This document shows, one piece after another, positions 22,809 to 31,771 of a stretch of 64,000 nucleotides of DNA; the first letter of the stretch is position 1; every line of letters starts with the position of its first letter. The stretch lies in the IMG/VR virus record IMGVR_UViG_3300028393_000048, positions 1-64,000 of that record; one strand, given 5' to 3'. A program made the position numbers and the translations under genes. The notes under the pieces are model-generated. The model did not search any database, was not told the origin of the DNA, and was given only the letters and a program-made list of their open reading frames with translations. This DNA comes from a virus.

Positions 22809-23172
22809 GCTTAATACTATTAGGCTTTGTAGCACGAATGTAAACCTCACCATATACTTCTAGTCTACCCATAAGATCTTGAAATTCTCGTTGGGTTAAC
22901 GAATCTAGATCAGCTAATTTCTTATAAATTTCTTCTGCTTTTTCTTTAAAATGTTTTTCTTTACCTTCCTTGTTTTGCCATTTTAAGGCATCAGCGTATG
23001 GTTTTTCTTTAGCAGCATAATGGATGGCAGTGAGTAAAGAATAACCACCTTTTTTTCTTGTCTGTGCTTCTAATTTTTCAGCACCAGCTTTACGTTTGTT
23101 GAGAAATTCATCAAATTTATCCTCAACACCCATGTCTTTTTTAATTGCTTCTAAAATTATATCAAAGTTCAT
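22801..23172 (-). CDS. Putative internal head protein, basic
   Basis: 123 residues. MNFDIILEAIKK carries ILE before A near the N-terminus, the possible prohead protease site. The rest is Lys/Glu/Ala-rich and helical (RKAGAEKLEAQTRKKGG and ADLDSLTQREFQDLMGRLEV). It is five bases from the next such protein on the same strand. Role inferred from N-terminus and context. Confidence 0.55.
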   Translation of the reverse strand: MNFDIILEAIKKDMGVEDKFDEFLNKRKAGAEKLEAQTRKKGGYSLLTAIHYAAKEKPYADALKWQNKEGKEKHFKEKAEEIYKKLADLDSLTQREFQDLMGRLEVYGEVYIRATKPNSIKLD

Positions 23173-23177
23173 TATAA

Positions 23178-23666
23178 TTATCCACCTTGAGATATTGTAT
23201 TAACTATAGAATCAGTATTGCTTACTGCGTCAGTATTCCTTACTGCGTCAGTATTCCTTACTGACGCAGTAGTATTATCTCTAAGCTCAGGCGCATTACC
23301 GAAATAGAATTCCAAACCTTTATACTTTTCAGGATCTGAATTATATATATTATGGAGACGAGATTCTACTTGATCAACTGGTATACCGAGTTTCTGAGAT
23401 ATCTGCTGATTGATATCTTTCTTAGCAGCGTCATAGAATGTTACATTATTAGTACCTTTGCTAACACCTTGAGCAGATTGAGTGTAAGCTTGTTCTATAT
23501 TTGAAGCTGCTTGTTGAACTAAATTAGGTCCTTGTGCTGCATTAGCTTGCGGTGCTAATAGATTAGATAAAGCCATTGCTGCTGAAGCTAATAAGCCTTT
23601 CCAGTTTTCTTCTATTAAGACTTGTTCATAAGCTTCTTCTAATAAAATTGTATCTTTATTTCTCAT
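23178..23666 (-). CDS. Putative internal head protein with NTD repeats
   Basis: 162 residues. MRNKDTILLEEAYEQVLIEE contains LEE before AYEQV and a second LIE site. Residues 25-45 are hydrophobic Ala/Leu-rich (LLASAAMALSNLLA). The C-terminus has NTDAV-type repeats encoded by an 18-bp DNA repeat. A late-type promoter lies six bases before the ATG. Membrane-active or ejected protein is possible. Confidence 0.6.
   Translation of the reverse strand: MRNKDTILLEEAYEQVLIEENWKGLLASAAMALSNLLAPQANAAQGPNLVQQAASNIEQAYTQSAQGVSKGTNNVTFYDAAKKDINQQISQKLGIPVDQVESRLHNIYNSDPEKYKGLEFYFGNAPELRDNTTASVRNTDAVRNTDAVSNTDSIVNTISQGG
23222..23271. repeat. 18-bp tandem repeat with 13-bp inverted repeat
   Basis: TTACTGCGTCAGTATTCC occurs at 23222-23239 and 23240-23257. 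TACTGCGTCAGTA (23241-23253) then pairs with TACTGACGCAGTA (23259-23271) over a 5-base loop. Inside a gene, encoding NTDAV repeats. Confidence 0.8.
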
Positions 23667-23672
23667 ATTTAA

Positions 23673-23680
23673 TATTTACA
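23673..23680 (-). promoter_or_regulatory. Late-type promoter box TGTAAATA
   Basis: Minus strand, six bases before the ATG at 23666. Confidence 0.6.
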
Positions 23681-23681
23681 C

Positions 23682-24260
23682 TCAAGAGAGGAATAATTCC
23701 CATTCTTTTATATTGTGCTTATTCTTAATATAATGAGAAGATGGCATATACTTTGGAGCTAAGGGCTTTTTAATAAGCTTTAATCCTGCTTCCTCTGGTG
23801 TTCTATCAGCTTTCTTTGCATTGACTTCCTTATGTGTAAGAACACAATTATCCCATGTAGTTTTACCACCCCTACTTCTTGGCATAATATGATCGACGTT
23901 ACCTTCGTTTTTAGAAAGCTTTTTACCCGTATATTGACAAATACCCTCATCTCTATTCCAAACGGCTCCTAGAGAGAATTTGGGGCGTTTAAGAGGTACT
24001 CTGTCGAACTTACAAAGAACAATAACCTTTGGTATTTTAATTTCTCCACGAACAGTAGAAACATATTCTGATGTTTCATCTTTTGTTAAATTAATCCAAT
24101 CTTTCCAACGATAAGGAACCATATTATCCTCGCCTAAAATATCCAATCCAGTAGCATTATCAGTATACATCATTGATAATGCTTCTGCTGGAGATTTTAC
24201 ATGGATTGCTTGCCAGTTACGATTAAGCACGAGCACGGTTGTCCTATTAAGATGACTCAT
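23682..24260 (-). CDS. HNH endonuclease family protein
   Basis: 192 residues. RTTVLVLNRNWQAI and the C-terminal HNH unit (CQYTGKKL, then NVDHIMPRSRGGKTTWDNCVLTH) match a bacterial-type HNH family encoded by many hosts, in which the second Cys pair is replaced by Thr/His. Distinct from the homing endonuclease at 58. Nuclease activity and target unknown; it may be a host acquisition used in DNA processing. Confidence 0.85.
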   Translation of the reverse strand: MSHLNRTTVLVLNRNWQAIHVKSPAEALSMMYTDNATGLDILGEDNMVPYRWKDWINLTKDETSEYVSTVRGEIKIPKVIVLCKFDRVPLKRPKFSLGAVWNRDEGICQYTGKKLSKNEGNVDHIMPRSRGGKTTWDNCVLTHKEVNAKKADRTPEEAGLKLIKKPLAPKYMPSSHYIKNKHNIKEWELFLS

Positions 24261-24276
24261 ACAAACTGTAATATAC

Positions 24277-25953
24277 TTATGCTTCGCAGGATTTGCAAGT
24301 CATAATTGAACGAGCAAGTTCCTTTGCTGGATTAGTTGATCTCTGATAATAAAGAGATTTAATACCTTGCTCCCAAGCAAAAATAATAAGTTCATTAACT
24401 GCTTTTGGTGGTGTACCAGCAGGGATAAGCATATTTAAACTTTGACCTTGATCAATATACTTTTGGCGAGAAGCAGCTTGAATGATAATTTCTTTTTGTG
24501 AAGTTTCTTCAAAAGTTTTGAATACATCTTTCTCTTCTTGAGATAAGAAATCTAAATGCTGAACTGATCCACTATGCTTAAGAATATCCATCCAAACTTC
24601 ATCATTATGCTTTCCTTTTTCTTTCAAGAGTTTTTTGAGGTAAGGATTCTTATATGAAAATTTTCCTTTAGCCAGATCCTTAACATAATAGTTACTATTG
24701 TTTGGTTCGATAGATGGACTAACCTGACCTAAAATGAATGAGGATGACGTTGTAGGAGCTACAGCAAGCGTTGTGGTATTCCTACGACCATAACCTTTAA
24801 GTAGTTCTGGTTCACCAATTAATTCAGAAAGTTCTTTGGTTGCTTTATCTGCTCTCTCACGAATAGTTCTCCAGATAATTGTATTAAGAATTTTTGCTTG
24901 CATAGACTCAAATGCAATCATCTCGGATTGCAATAAAGAATGCCAGCCAAGAACACCAAGACCTAATGCACGATGATTGATTGCAAACTTACGAGGTGCT
25001 TCCATAAACTCCATACCATATGTTTTTCCAATAAATTCTGACATTACTGCATCCAAGAAATAAATCATGGTTTCTACCGCATCAGTATCCTTCCACTCTT
25101 CCCATCTTTCAAGATTCATTGAAGAAAGATCACAAACAAATGATTCATCTTCACTATTAGGAAGCATGATTTCTGTGCAAAGATTAGATTGAGTAATCTT
25201 CATCTTCTTATCTTTATAAACTTGTGGTGCTTGCTTGTTTACATTATCAGTAAAGAAAATATAAGGATAACCAGACTCAAATCTTTTCTTGAGTACAAGA
25301 CCCCAAATTCTTCTTTTTTCTTTGTCACCATCAAGCATTGACTTCATCCATTCATCGGTAATAGTAACACCGATTGAAAGATCCTGAATCTCGTTTCCTT
25401 CTCCACGAATTTTTAAAAACTCTTCAATGTCACCATGATCAATTGGAAGATACGCAGCAAAAGATCCTCTACGAACATTACCTTGCGATACAACGCTCAT
25501 GAGCTTATTAAAAAGCTCCATAAAATGTACTGATCCTGTTGATTCACCACCAGAAGAAATTGCCTCACCTCTTGCCCTAAGATTGCCAAAGTAAGCAGAT
25601 GTTCCACCGCCATTCTTTGTCATGATTCCAACCTCTGCAACTTTTTCTAAAATACCTGCCATTGTGTCAGGAATATGAGAACCAAAACAAGAAATCGGAA
25701 GACCTCTCTTACGACCAAAATTTGACCAAATGGGAGAAGCAAGAGAATAAAATCCTCTGTGCATATAATTCTCAAACTTTTTTGCAAACTTTGTATCGCC
25801 TGTAAATTCTACTAAAAGTTTTTGTGCTGTTTTTGCAATGTCAGAAATTCTTTGTTCTGGTGTTTCATCCTCTAATAAATAACCTCTTTGAAGGAATTTT
25901 CTAGAATCTTTGTTAAGCCAATAAATCTCTGTTTGCTGCGTTTCGGTACTCAT
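24277..25953 (-). CDS. nrdA: Ribonucleotide reductase, large subunit (class I)
   Basis: 558 residues. Reduces ribonucleotides with the NrdB radical. Redox Cys89 (ISCFGSH) and Cys274 (SFVCDLS), active-site NLCTE (257-261), LYYQ for the radical path, PTTSSSF, and C-terminal CKSC (553-556) for re-reduction are present. No N-terminal ATP cone is seen, so overall activity regulation by dATP is probably missing. Shorter than the usual 700-plus residues. Its gene follows nrdB on the same strand; an 7-bp hairpin (25979-25997) lies between them. Confidence 0.95.
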   Translation of the reverse strand: MSTETQQTEIYWLNKDSRKFLQRGYLLEDETPEQRISDIAKTAQKLLVEFTGDTKFAKKFENYMHRGFYSLASPIWSNFGRKRGLPISCFGSHIPDTMAGILEKVAEVGIMTKNGGGTSAYFGNLRARGEAISSGGESTGSVHFMELFNKLMSVVSQGNVRRGSFAAYLPIDHGDIEEFLKIRGEGNEIQDLSIGVTITDEWMKSMLDGDKEKRRIWGLVLKKRFESGYPYIFFTDNVNKQAPQVYKDKKMKITQSNLCTEIMLPNSEDESFVCDLSSMNLERWEEWKDTDAVETMIYFLDAVMSEFIGKTYGMEFMEAPRKFAINHRALGLGVLGWHSLLQSEMIAFESMQAKILNTIIWRTIRERADKATKELSELIGEPELLKGYGRRNTTTLAVAPTTSSSFILGQVSPSIEPNNSNYYVKDLAKGKFSYKNPYLKKLLKEKGKHNDEVWMDILKHSGSVQHLDFLSQEEKDVFKTFEETSQKEIIIQAASRQKYIDQGQSLNMLIPAGTPPKAVNELIIFAWEQGIKSLYYQRSTNPAKELARSIMTCKSCEA

Positions 25954-25998
25954 AAATTTGATATATCTATCTTATCAAATTGCTAATGAATAGCAATC

Positions 25999-26970
25999 TT
26001 AAAATAATTCAGATTCATCAAAACACTGATCTTTTTTTGCGTATTCGGTTGGCTTTTGGAAAAAAAAGTCAGTCATCGTATTTCCAAGAAGTTCTTCTTG
26101 AAACCACATTGTCTTCTTAAGAATTTCCTTATCAACATCAAATACAGGCTTGAATTTAATTTGAATGAGAGAATCATTAATACGATTCTTGATAAATTCT
26201 TTAAGAATTGGAGCAGTTAAGTTTTCTTCCTTAATTCCATTAACCATCCAATCTACAATTTCTGATTCAGATTCAAAAGCCATTTTTGCTTCATGTGCAA
26301 TCTTCTCTTCAAGTTCTGCATCAAAAAGTTCTGGATACTCTTCTCTAATTGTATTAATGATTCTAGTGCCAACAAGACCATGAATCTGTTCTTCGTTACG
26401 AGTATATTTTACTTGTTGATCTGTGTCTTTAAGAACGTTCTTAAAACGAGCAAACCAATTAATAACATAGAATTGAGAAAACAAACTAACATTCTCAACA
26501 AATAATGTGAATAAAATGAGGGCATATAGATATTGCTTCTTGGAATCTTTATAAAATCTGTGAGTATATTTTCTAAGATATTTCACTCTCCCTTCGATCC
26601 AATCTAGCTTTAGGTTCTTTTCAAAAATATCTTCCAACCCAAGGGCAGAAATTAATCTTTCGTATGCATTATTGTGAATAACTTCTACGTTTGCCATCAC
26701 ATAACCAAGATCAGAAAGTGATGGATGCGGAAGATTCTCACCGAGCTTTGCCCAAAATGTTTTAACTGCGATTTCAATTTGTCCAATTGCAGAAAGAGTA
26801 CGAATGATAATTTCTCTTTCTTGATCATTCAAATTTACTTTGAACTGCTGAACATCTGATTTAAAATTAAATTCTTTATCTGTCCAGAAGCCATTGTGCA
26901 TTGCTTCGATAAATTCTTCTGTCCAAGGATAGTTGTTAGGTTTGCGGCTTATTTGTTCTTCGAATATCAT
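25999..26970 (-). CDS. nrdB: Ribonucleotide reductase, small subunit (class I)
   Basis: 323 residues. Carries the di-iron/tyrosyl radical: E96-x2-H99-x3-Y103 (EVIHNNAY), Glu of FVENVSLF, and NEEQIHG supply ligands, matching Glu115/His118/Tyr122 of E. coli. FWTDKEFNFKSD near the N-terminus is typical. Pairs with NrdA to provide dNTPs for phage replication. Confidence 0.95.
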   Translation of the reverse strand: MIFEEQISRKPNNYPWTEEFIEAMHNGFWTDKEFNFKSDVQQFKVNLNDQEREIIIRTLSAIGQIEIAVKTFWAKLGENLPHPSLSDLGYVMANVEVIHNNAYERLISALGLEDIFEKNLKLDWIEGRVKYLRKYTHRFYKDSKKQYLYALILFTLFVENVSLFSQFYVINWFARFKNVLKDTDQQVKYTRNEEQIHGLVGTRIINTIREEYPELFDAELEEKIAHEAKMAFESESEIVDWMVNGIKEENLTAPILKEFIKNRINDSLIQIKFKPVFDVDKEILKKTMWFQEELLGNTMTDFFFQKPTEYAKKDQCFDESELF

Positions 26971-26991
26971 AAAGTTTACTTAGTAAGTGTA

Positions 26992-27375
26992 TTAGTTTTT
27001 TTTAATTGTTGCGAGCTTTTTCTTTTTCTTTTTTGGTTTGCTTAGAATATGCTTTTGGAGTTCGGATTTGTAAAGTTTCATAGATATGTATTTTAAAAAT
27101 CTTGCATGTTCCAAGTATGTGACAATGTTTCTAACTCTGGATTCTGCATATATTACTTGAGTTTCACTCCAATCTGGTTCAAGATAATGAATACATTCGT
27201 GGTATGCAGTTGATAGTAATTCCCCCGAAGGATTGAATTCCAAATCCGTCCAATTACAAATACCATGAGTTCCCCTCATTTTTCTGAAATTAAAAAATTC
27301 AGGTGGTTTTCTTCTGGCTAGATTAAGACATCTTGTATAAAGTTTATTAGTTTTGATTTTACCTAGCTTTTCCAT
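26992..27375 (-). CDS. HExxH-containing hypothetical protein (zincin-like)
   Basis: 127 residues. STAYHECIHYLEPDWSETQVIYAESRV has HExxH followed by a Glu in AESR, the arrangement of a small zinc metalloprotease (SprT- or zincin-like). The C-terminus is Lys-rich. It is close upstream of nrdB on the same strand. Proteolytic role inferred only; a structural zinc site is possible. Confidence 0.6.
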   Translation of the reverse strand: MEKLGKIKTNKLYTRCLNLARRKPPEFFNFRKMRGTHGICNWTDLEFNPSGELLSTAYHECIHYLEPDWSETQVIYAESRVRNIVTYLEHARFLKYISMKLYKSELQKHILSKPKKKKKKLATIKKN

Positions 27376-27387
27376 ACCATATATTTA

Positions 27388-27579
27388 TCAATTTTTTGAT
27401 ATTCTTTTGGAACCATTTAAAAGCATATCTAATACACTAAGTAGTGCAAAACCCGAAAGCCAGTTTATATAAGAAAATTCTATACTGAGCTTAAAAAGGT
27501 TATTAAGGCTCCATATTACTAGAAACGGAGACCCAACAACATAAATTATAGTAAAAAGTAATAAAATTAATAGTTTCAT
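27388..27579 (-). CDS. Small two-span membrane protein
   Basis: 63 residues; hydrophobic segments at about 2-22 and 36-55 separated by a short loop, with a Lys/Arg-rich end (GSKRISKN). No family recognised. Predicted leaderless start. First gene of the minus-strand unit that continues to nrdA. Confidence 0.55.
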   Translation of the reverse strand: MKLLILLLFTIIYVVGSPFLVIWSLNNLFKLSIEFSYINWLSGFALLSVLDMLLNGSKRISKN

Positions 27580-27585
27580 ATTTAA

Positions 27586-27614
27586 ATTATAAATTTTTTA
27601 TTTAAAAAAGTCAA
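27586..27614 (-). promoter_or_regulatory. Sigma70-like promoter (TTGACT-17-TATAAT)
   Basis: Minus strand. The predicted +1 is 27579, exactly the ATG. Confidence 0.7.
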
Positions 27615-27629
27615 CTATAAATTTTATTG

Positions 27630-27657
27630 TTGCTTTATGTTACATATCTGTTAAATT
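27630..27657 (+). promoter_or_regulatory. Possible promoter (TTGCTT-16-TAAATT)
   Basis: Divergent from the minus-strand promoter just left of it. The predicted +1 is 27664, the ATG of the ATPase gene. Hexamers are weak. Confidence 0.4.
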
Positions 27658-27663
27658 TAATAG

Positions 27664-28878
27664 ATGTTCAAGTTAAAAGAATCAAAGATTTTTAAACATA
27701 CAGATAAAAATAACGATCTTTATGCTCATTCATCAGGAAGTGAATTTAATATAACTCGTTATATTTCATTGACTTATAACTCATCTGTATCATTTTTTTT
27801 CATTGATGAAAAATTTAATGAAGACATTTTTGAATATCTTTTAAATAATTCAAAATTAATTAAATTCAGTTCAACTGGGAAATTAACTCAGATGAAAGAA
27901 AATTACAAACATTTTAGAGGTGGTACTTTTTGGTTTAAATATAAAGATATTTATATTAAACTATCTGCAAGTGGTCAAGATGACGATAATGTAACAATGG
28001 ATGTTGGTGGATTGCCATTTAAGTTTGATGAAGATGAAAAAGCTAGAAATGATAAAAAAATCTTATTAAAAAAGTTTGATTTAATGATTGCAGCACCTGC
28101 ACAGGTGCAAGATTATCATTTTGAAGACTTTGAAAATTTTATAGTTAAAGAAGAAGGATCAAAGGTTCATCTTTTTATTAAAAATCAGTATGGTGATTTT
28201 GCATTTGAACCAATTTCAGTTAGTGTACCAGAAAATATTGATTTAGAATTAAATTATGGATCTAAATTTTTAGATATTGATAAAACCATTAAGGATAGAC
28301 TAACTAATAATAAAAGTGGATTATTTATGTTTCATGGTTTGCCAGGAACTGGAAAAACTACATATATTAAATATCTTGCTGGGCAAGTTAATAGAGATTT
28401 TATCTATATCCCAACAACAATGGTTGAGACTTTTACATCTGATCCGAATTGTTTAAGTATGCTTATTCAAAAACCAAATTCAATTATTATTTTGGAAGAC
28501 GCAGAAAAAGCAATTATGAAAAGACATGGTGATGGTATGGATTCATCTGCTGTTTCTTCGCTTCTTAATTTGTCTGATGGAATTATGAGTGATATTCTAA
28601 AGACTTCCGTTATATTGACTTATAACTGTCCAAAGAACGAAATTGATTCTGCTCTCAGAAGAAAGGGTAGATTACAAGTTGATTATGAATTTGGTGCGCT
28701 ACCTATAACTGATGCAAAGAAATTAGCAAAAACTTTGAAGTATAGTAAAAAAACCATTGATAAAATTACAAAAGCAATGTCTGTTGCAGACATTTATAAT
28801 TTGGAAAAGGATGTAGATTTAAACGAGGAAAAAATAAAAGATGACAAAGAAAGAATCATTGGATTTGGAAAAACCTAA
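27664..28878 (+). CDS. AAA-family ATPase
   Basis: 404 residues. Walker A GLPGTGKTT (225-233), Walker B SIIILEDAE, a sensor NCP region (ILTYNCPKNEIDSALRRKGR) with an arginine-finger-like RRKGR: a BCS1/Rad-like AAA module at residues 215-350. The N-terminal 200 residues are unrecognised. Overlap of 38 bases with a RecB-like nuclease gene suggests a joint role in DNA processing, by inference. Could also be a protein-remodelling chaperone. Confidence 0.8.
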   Translation: MFKLKESKIFKHTDKNNDLYAHSSGSEFNITRYISLTYNSSVSFFFIDEKFNEDIFEYLLNNSKLIKFSSTGKLTQMKENYKHFRGGTFWFKYKDIYIKLSASGQDDDNVTMDVGGLPFKFDEDEKARNDKKILLKKFDLMIAAPAQVQDYHFEDFENFIVKEEGSKVHLFIKNQYGDFAFEPISVSVPENIDLELNYGSKFLDIDKTIKDRLTNNKSGLFMFHGLPGTGKTTYIKYLAGQVNRDFIYIPTTMVETFTSDPNCLSMLIQKPNSIIILEDAEKAIMKRHGDGMDSSAVSSLLNLSDGIMSDILKTSVILTYNCPKNEIDSALRRKGRLQVDYEFGALPITDAKKLAKTLKYSKKTIDKITKAMSVADIYNLEKDVDLNEEKIKDDKERIIGFGKT

Positions 28879-29665
28879 TTTTAATAGTTTAATAACACTG
28901 TTAGATGCATTTTCAGATATTAAGTTTTTTGAAAAAGGTCATTATTATGAAATAGACGGAGTACGAGCAAAGAAGTCTGTTTCACAGCTTATTAAAAAAT
29001 ATGAAAAGCCTTTTGAAAAAGAAAAAATTGCTTCTCATATTGCCAGACGAGATGGCAAACCCGTTGAAGCTATATTGGATGAATGGAAATATAATGGTGA
29101 TTATTCATGTCATAAAGGTAGCGAATTTCATTTAATGGTTGAGAATTTTTATGAGAGAAGAACTATACCAATTGATAAACAAGCAGCGATTGAACTCATA
29201 AATAAAAGTGGAGGAAATAATAATTTAGAAAACTATTATACCGAAATGGCATTGTTAATTAAAAACTTTAGAAACTTTTACGAATGGTGGAAACAAGATC
29301 ATATTCTTTTAAAATCTGAATTTGTGATAGGTGATAAAGAAAAGAAAGTTTGTGGAACGATTGATAATCTTTCGTTTAATAAGAAAACAGGTAAGCTTGT
29401 ATTATTTGATTATAAGACAAATAAAGAAATAAAAACCAAAGGTTATAAAGATGAAATGTTATTGAAACCGTTTGATCATATCCCAAATTGTGAACTTTCA
29501 AAGTACAGTATTCAACTTTTATTATACAAATTAATCATTGAAAGAAACTCACCATTTGAAGTTGGTGAATGTAATATTGTTTGGGTTGCTGGTAAAGAGG
29601 ATTATGAATTGATAAATATTATTGATCTTGAAAAAGAAGCAAAGCATCTTTTAGACAATGTATAA
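28841..29665 (+). CDS. PD-(D/E)XK exonuclease, RecB/Cas4-like
   Basis: 274 residues. HKGSEFHLMVENF provides the His motif, SEFVIGDKEKKVCGTIDNL the Asp, LFDYKTNK the D-x-K active site, and KYSIQLLLYKLII the Gln motif: the RecB-type nuclease set. No iron-sulfur Cys cluster is evident. Probably a 5'-3' exonuclease used in recombination or host DNA breakdown, translated together with the AAA ATPase. Confidence 0.8.
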   Translation: MTKKESLDLEKPNFNSLITLLDAFSDIKFFEKGHYYEIDGVRAKKSVSQLIKKYEKPFEKEKIASHIARRDGKPVEAILDEWKYNGDYSCHKGSEFHLMVENFYERRTIPIDKQAAIELINKSGGNNNLENYYTEMALLIKNFRNFYEWWKQDHILLKSEFVIGDKEKKVCGTIDNLSFNKKTGKLVLFDYKTNKEIKTKGYKDEMLLKPFDHIPNCELSKYSIQLLLYKLIIERNSPFEVGECNIVWVAGKEDYELINIIDLEKEAKHLLDNV

Positions 29666-29716
29666 ACACGATTTTTTATTTTTTAAAAAAAATTGTTGAA
29701 AATGGGATAAGTGAAG

Positions 29717-29724
29717 AGTAAATA
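29717..29724 (+). promoter_or_regulatory. Late-type promoter box AGTAAATA
   Basis: Thirteen bases before ATG 29738; this spacing favours that ATG over the upstream in-frame GTG at 29711, which would put the promoter inside the gene. Confidence 0.6.
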
Positions 29725-29737
29725 TTCAAAACAATAT

Positions 29738-30664
29738 ATGAAACAAGATCCTATCACATCAGCTTACCTCAAGGTAATCAATGAAAACGCATCTAACGGA
29801 AAAGTCGAAGGACAATCCTTAAAAGTGGGAGAACCTTTTGGTGATCCTAAAAATAAAGTAAATACCTCAAAGTTTTACGCAAAGTCTGGAACAGAACGTG
29901 TTGAAAAAGACATTGAATCCCCAGAAGAAGCACCTTGTGAATTAACAACTGATGGTTCAGAGTGTGAGCCAAAAGAATTAAAGAAGGGTGAAAAGTTAAC
30001 ATTAAAGGGTGAAGCAAAGAATCCTTTTGATGTATTATTTAACAAAATCATTTCAGAAGATTCATTTGATTTCGAGACAGGAGACAACACATTAAAGCCT
30101 GATAGTAACTTTGGTGGACCTGAGGGGATCGGTCATGCTTCTGGAGATGAAGATGAAGAAAACGAATTTGAAAGCGACGAAGATGAAGAGGGTGAAGATG
30201 AAGGTTTCGGAGAGGAAGAAGAGTCGGCAGAAGATCTTTTCGCACAGCTTAAAGAGTTAGTAGCTAAGATCGGAGAGAAACTCGGTGTTAGTGAAGAGGG
30301 TGAGGAAGAAGGTGAAGAAGAGAGCGAGGTTGGAGAAGACGGTCATGAGTTTGAAGACGAAGATGAAGACTACGAGGATGAGGAAGACGAAGAGAATCCT
30401 TTTGGTGAGGCAGTTGACGCAGAAGTTCTTGGACACGCACTCGTTGATCAGGAGAAGTTGGAAGCTGGACACACAAAGAAAACATCATTCACGGTTAAGG
30501 GTGCAGTTCCTGTTAAAAAGAAAAGTGCTCAAATTGTAAAGGGTAAGAAAGTCAATGGTAAGCCAGAAGATTTCAAAAACGAAGGTGGAATCAGTTCACT
30601 CCAAGGAAAAAACAATAACGTTGGCGGAGTAAAGACAGGTAGATCACATTTCGACCAAGAGTAA
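29738..30664 (+). CDS. Highly acidic putative head core/internal protein
   Basis: 308 residues from ATG 29738. MKQDPITSAYLKVINEN carries INE before N, like the capsid-targeting box of other genes here. Residues 125-240 are a run of Asp/Glu broken by a short helical unit (LFAQLKELVAKIGEKLGV). The C-terminal 70 residues are basic and Gly/Lys-rich. An acidic scaffold or core protein cut by the prohead protease is a reasonable guess. Followed by a strong terminator. Confidence 0.55.
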   Translation: MKQDPITSAYLKVINENASNGKVEGQSLKVGEPFGDPKNKVNTSKFYAKSGTERVEKDIESPEEAPCELTTDGSECEPKELKKGEKLTLKGEAKNPFDVLFNKIISEDSFDFETGDNTLKPDSNFGGPEGIGHASGDEDEENEFESDEDEEGEDEGFGEEEESAEDLFAQLKELVAKIGEKLGVSEEGEEEGEEESEVGEDGHEFEDEDEDYEDEEDEENPFGEAVDAEVLGHALVDQEKLEAGHTKKTSFTVKGAVPVKKKSAQIVKGKKVNGKPEDFKNEGGISSLQGKNNNVGGVKTGRSHFDQE

Positions 30665-30686
30665 AAAATAAAACAACAAAATCATA

Positions 30687-30712
30687 AAAAGCCCTCTTCG
30701 GAGGGCTTTTTT
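30687..30712 (+). terminator. Rho-independent terminator
   Basis: Stem AAAAGCCCTC/GAGGGCTTTT with a TTCG tetraloop and a T-run. Ends the acidic-protein transcript just before the next late-type promoter. Confidence 0.92.
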
Positions 30713-30715
30713 GTT

Positions 30716-30723
30716 GGTAAGTA
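30716..30723 (+). promoter_or_regulatory. Late-type promoter box GGTAAGTA
   Basis: Six bases before ATG 30730, directly after the terminator. Variant with G in place of the third A. Confidence 0.6.
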
Positions 30724-30729
30724 ATAGTA

Positions 30730-31140
30730 ATGAACTTTAAACAATTTGTATTAGAACAAAAGATGGGACCTTTGGCTAATGCTCAACATCATACAGATAA
30801 TCTAGGAGATTTACCTGATGGCAATTTAACAAGTAAAGACCCAAGCGCACATCTTAAAACCGTTAAACCAAGAGTTGCTAAATACAGAACGGATTCATAC
30901 TTTGACAATCCTAAAATTAAAAATGCAAAAAAAGGCGTACCACAAATTATTGGTTATGATGAAGCATTAAAAATGCTAAGTGATTTAGGCTTTGAAACAC
31001 CAGATCAAACTTTAAAAAGTATGTCAGCAGAAGGTAAGGTTATAAACAATAAAATAAAAAACGAAAAAACCAATCAACAACTTAGATTATATAAGAGTGT
31101 AAATCGTGCAACTAATAAACTTCAATTTATTTTAAAGTAA
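30730..31140 (+). CDS. Putative virion protein
   Basis: 136 residues. MNFKQFVLEQKMGP resembles the T4 internal-protein leader (MKTYQEFIAEA), although the -3 residue would be Val. The remainder is basic, with a YDEALKMLSDLGFETPDQTLKSM helical unit. It precedes the neck-protein gene by one base, so a head or neck role is likely. Family not recognised. Confidence 0.55.
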   Translation: MNFKQFVLEQKMGPLANAQHHTDNLGDLPDGNLTSKDPSAHLKTVKPRVAKYRTDSYFDNPKIKNAKKGVPQIIGYDEALKMLSDLGFETPDQTLKSMSAEGKVINNKIKNEKTNQQLRLYKSVNRATNKLQFILK

Positions 31141-31141
31141 A

Positions 31142-31771
31142 ATGGAAAAGCTTCGTTATTTAAATAAAGAAATAAACCAGAATGAGAGAAATCTCTTTAG
31201 TAATTGGTGGAGAGAACAAATTAATATTTACGGTCAACAAATAAATTTCTTCACGAACAAATCTACTTTATCTGGTATGAATGTTCTTTATGGTGAAGAT
31301 CCACAGGCAGGATTTTTAGAAGGTCAACCTTTGGTTGTTTTATTAAACCTCAGTAACGATTCATATCTTTTATCAAAATTTGGTATTATTGCTGACAGTG
31401 ATTTAAATGGTGTTTTACACCCTGCTGATTTTAATGAAGTTTTTGGTGCTGGTAGTGAACCAAAACCAAGTGATCTTTTGCAGTTATCAGAATTTGGTAG
31501 TGATAGAATCAACTGGCCCAAACGTGGAGCTACTGTCTATGAGCTTACGGAGGTCATAGATGAGTTTGTTACAAATGCATTAGGTGGGCATTATGTTTGG
31601 TTTTTTAAAGCAAAAAGATACGACTACAGCTTCGAAGATGGATCGCCTGGTTCTGGTATTGGTAATAAACCAAACAATGATAATGATGCACTAGAGGCAT
31701 TGGCGGATTCTAACTTTAATTATGTTGAAGAAAATCCTTGTAGCAATACAAGTGTTTACGGTGAATATTAA
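31142..31771 (+). CDS. Neck protein, gp14-like
   Basis: 209 residues. The order EQINIYGQQINFF, VVLLNLSNDSYLLSKFGIIADSDLN, then INWPKRGATVYELTEVID, FKAKRYDYSFEDGSPGSG resembles the T4-like gp14 neck family, in which EQ.N.YG, SKFGI and a late Y.YSxE segment are conserved. Such proteins join the portal to the tail. Assigned on motif order only. Converges with the next gene. Confidence 0.55.
   Translation: MEKLRYLNKEINQNERNLFSNWWREQINIYGQQINFFTNKSTLSGMNVLYGEDPQAGFLEGQPLVVLLNLSNDSYLLSKFGIIADSDLNGVLHPADFNEVFGAGSEPKPSDLLQLSEFGSDRINWPKRGATVYELTEVIDEFVTNALGGHYVWFFKAKRYDYSFEDGSPGSGIGNKPNNDNDALEALADSNFNYVEENPCSNTSVYGEY

Noticed and set aside
23222-23271. CRISPR-like repeats
   Set aside because: Only two direct copies with no spacers, inside a coding frame, and no cas genes in the window.
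30045-30490. Several long open frames on the minus strand
   Set aside because: They mirror the Asp/Glu codon runs of the acidic head protein on the plus strand.
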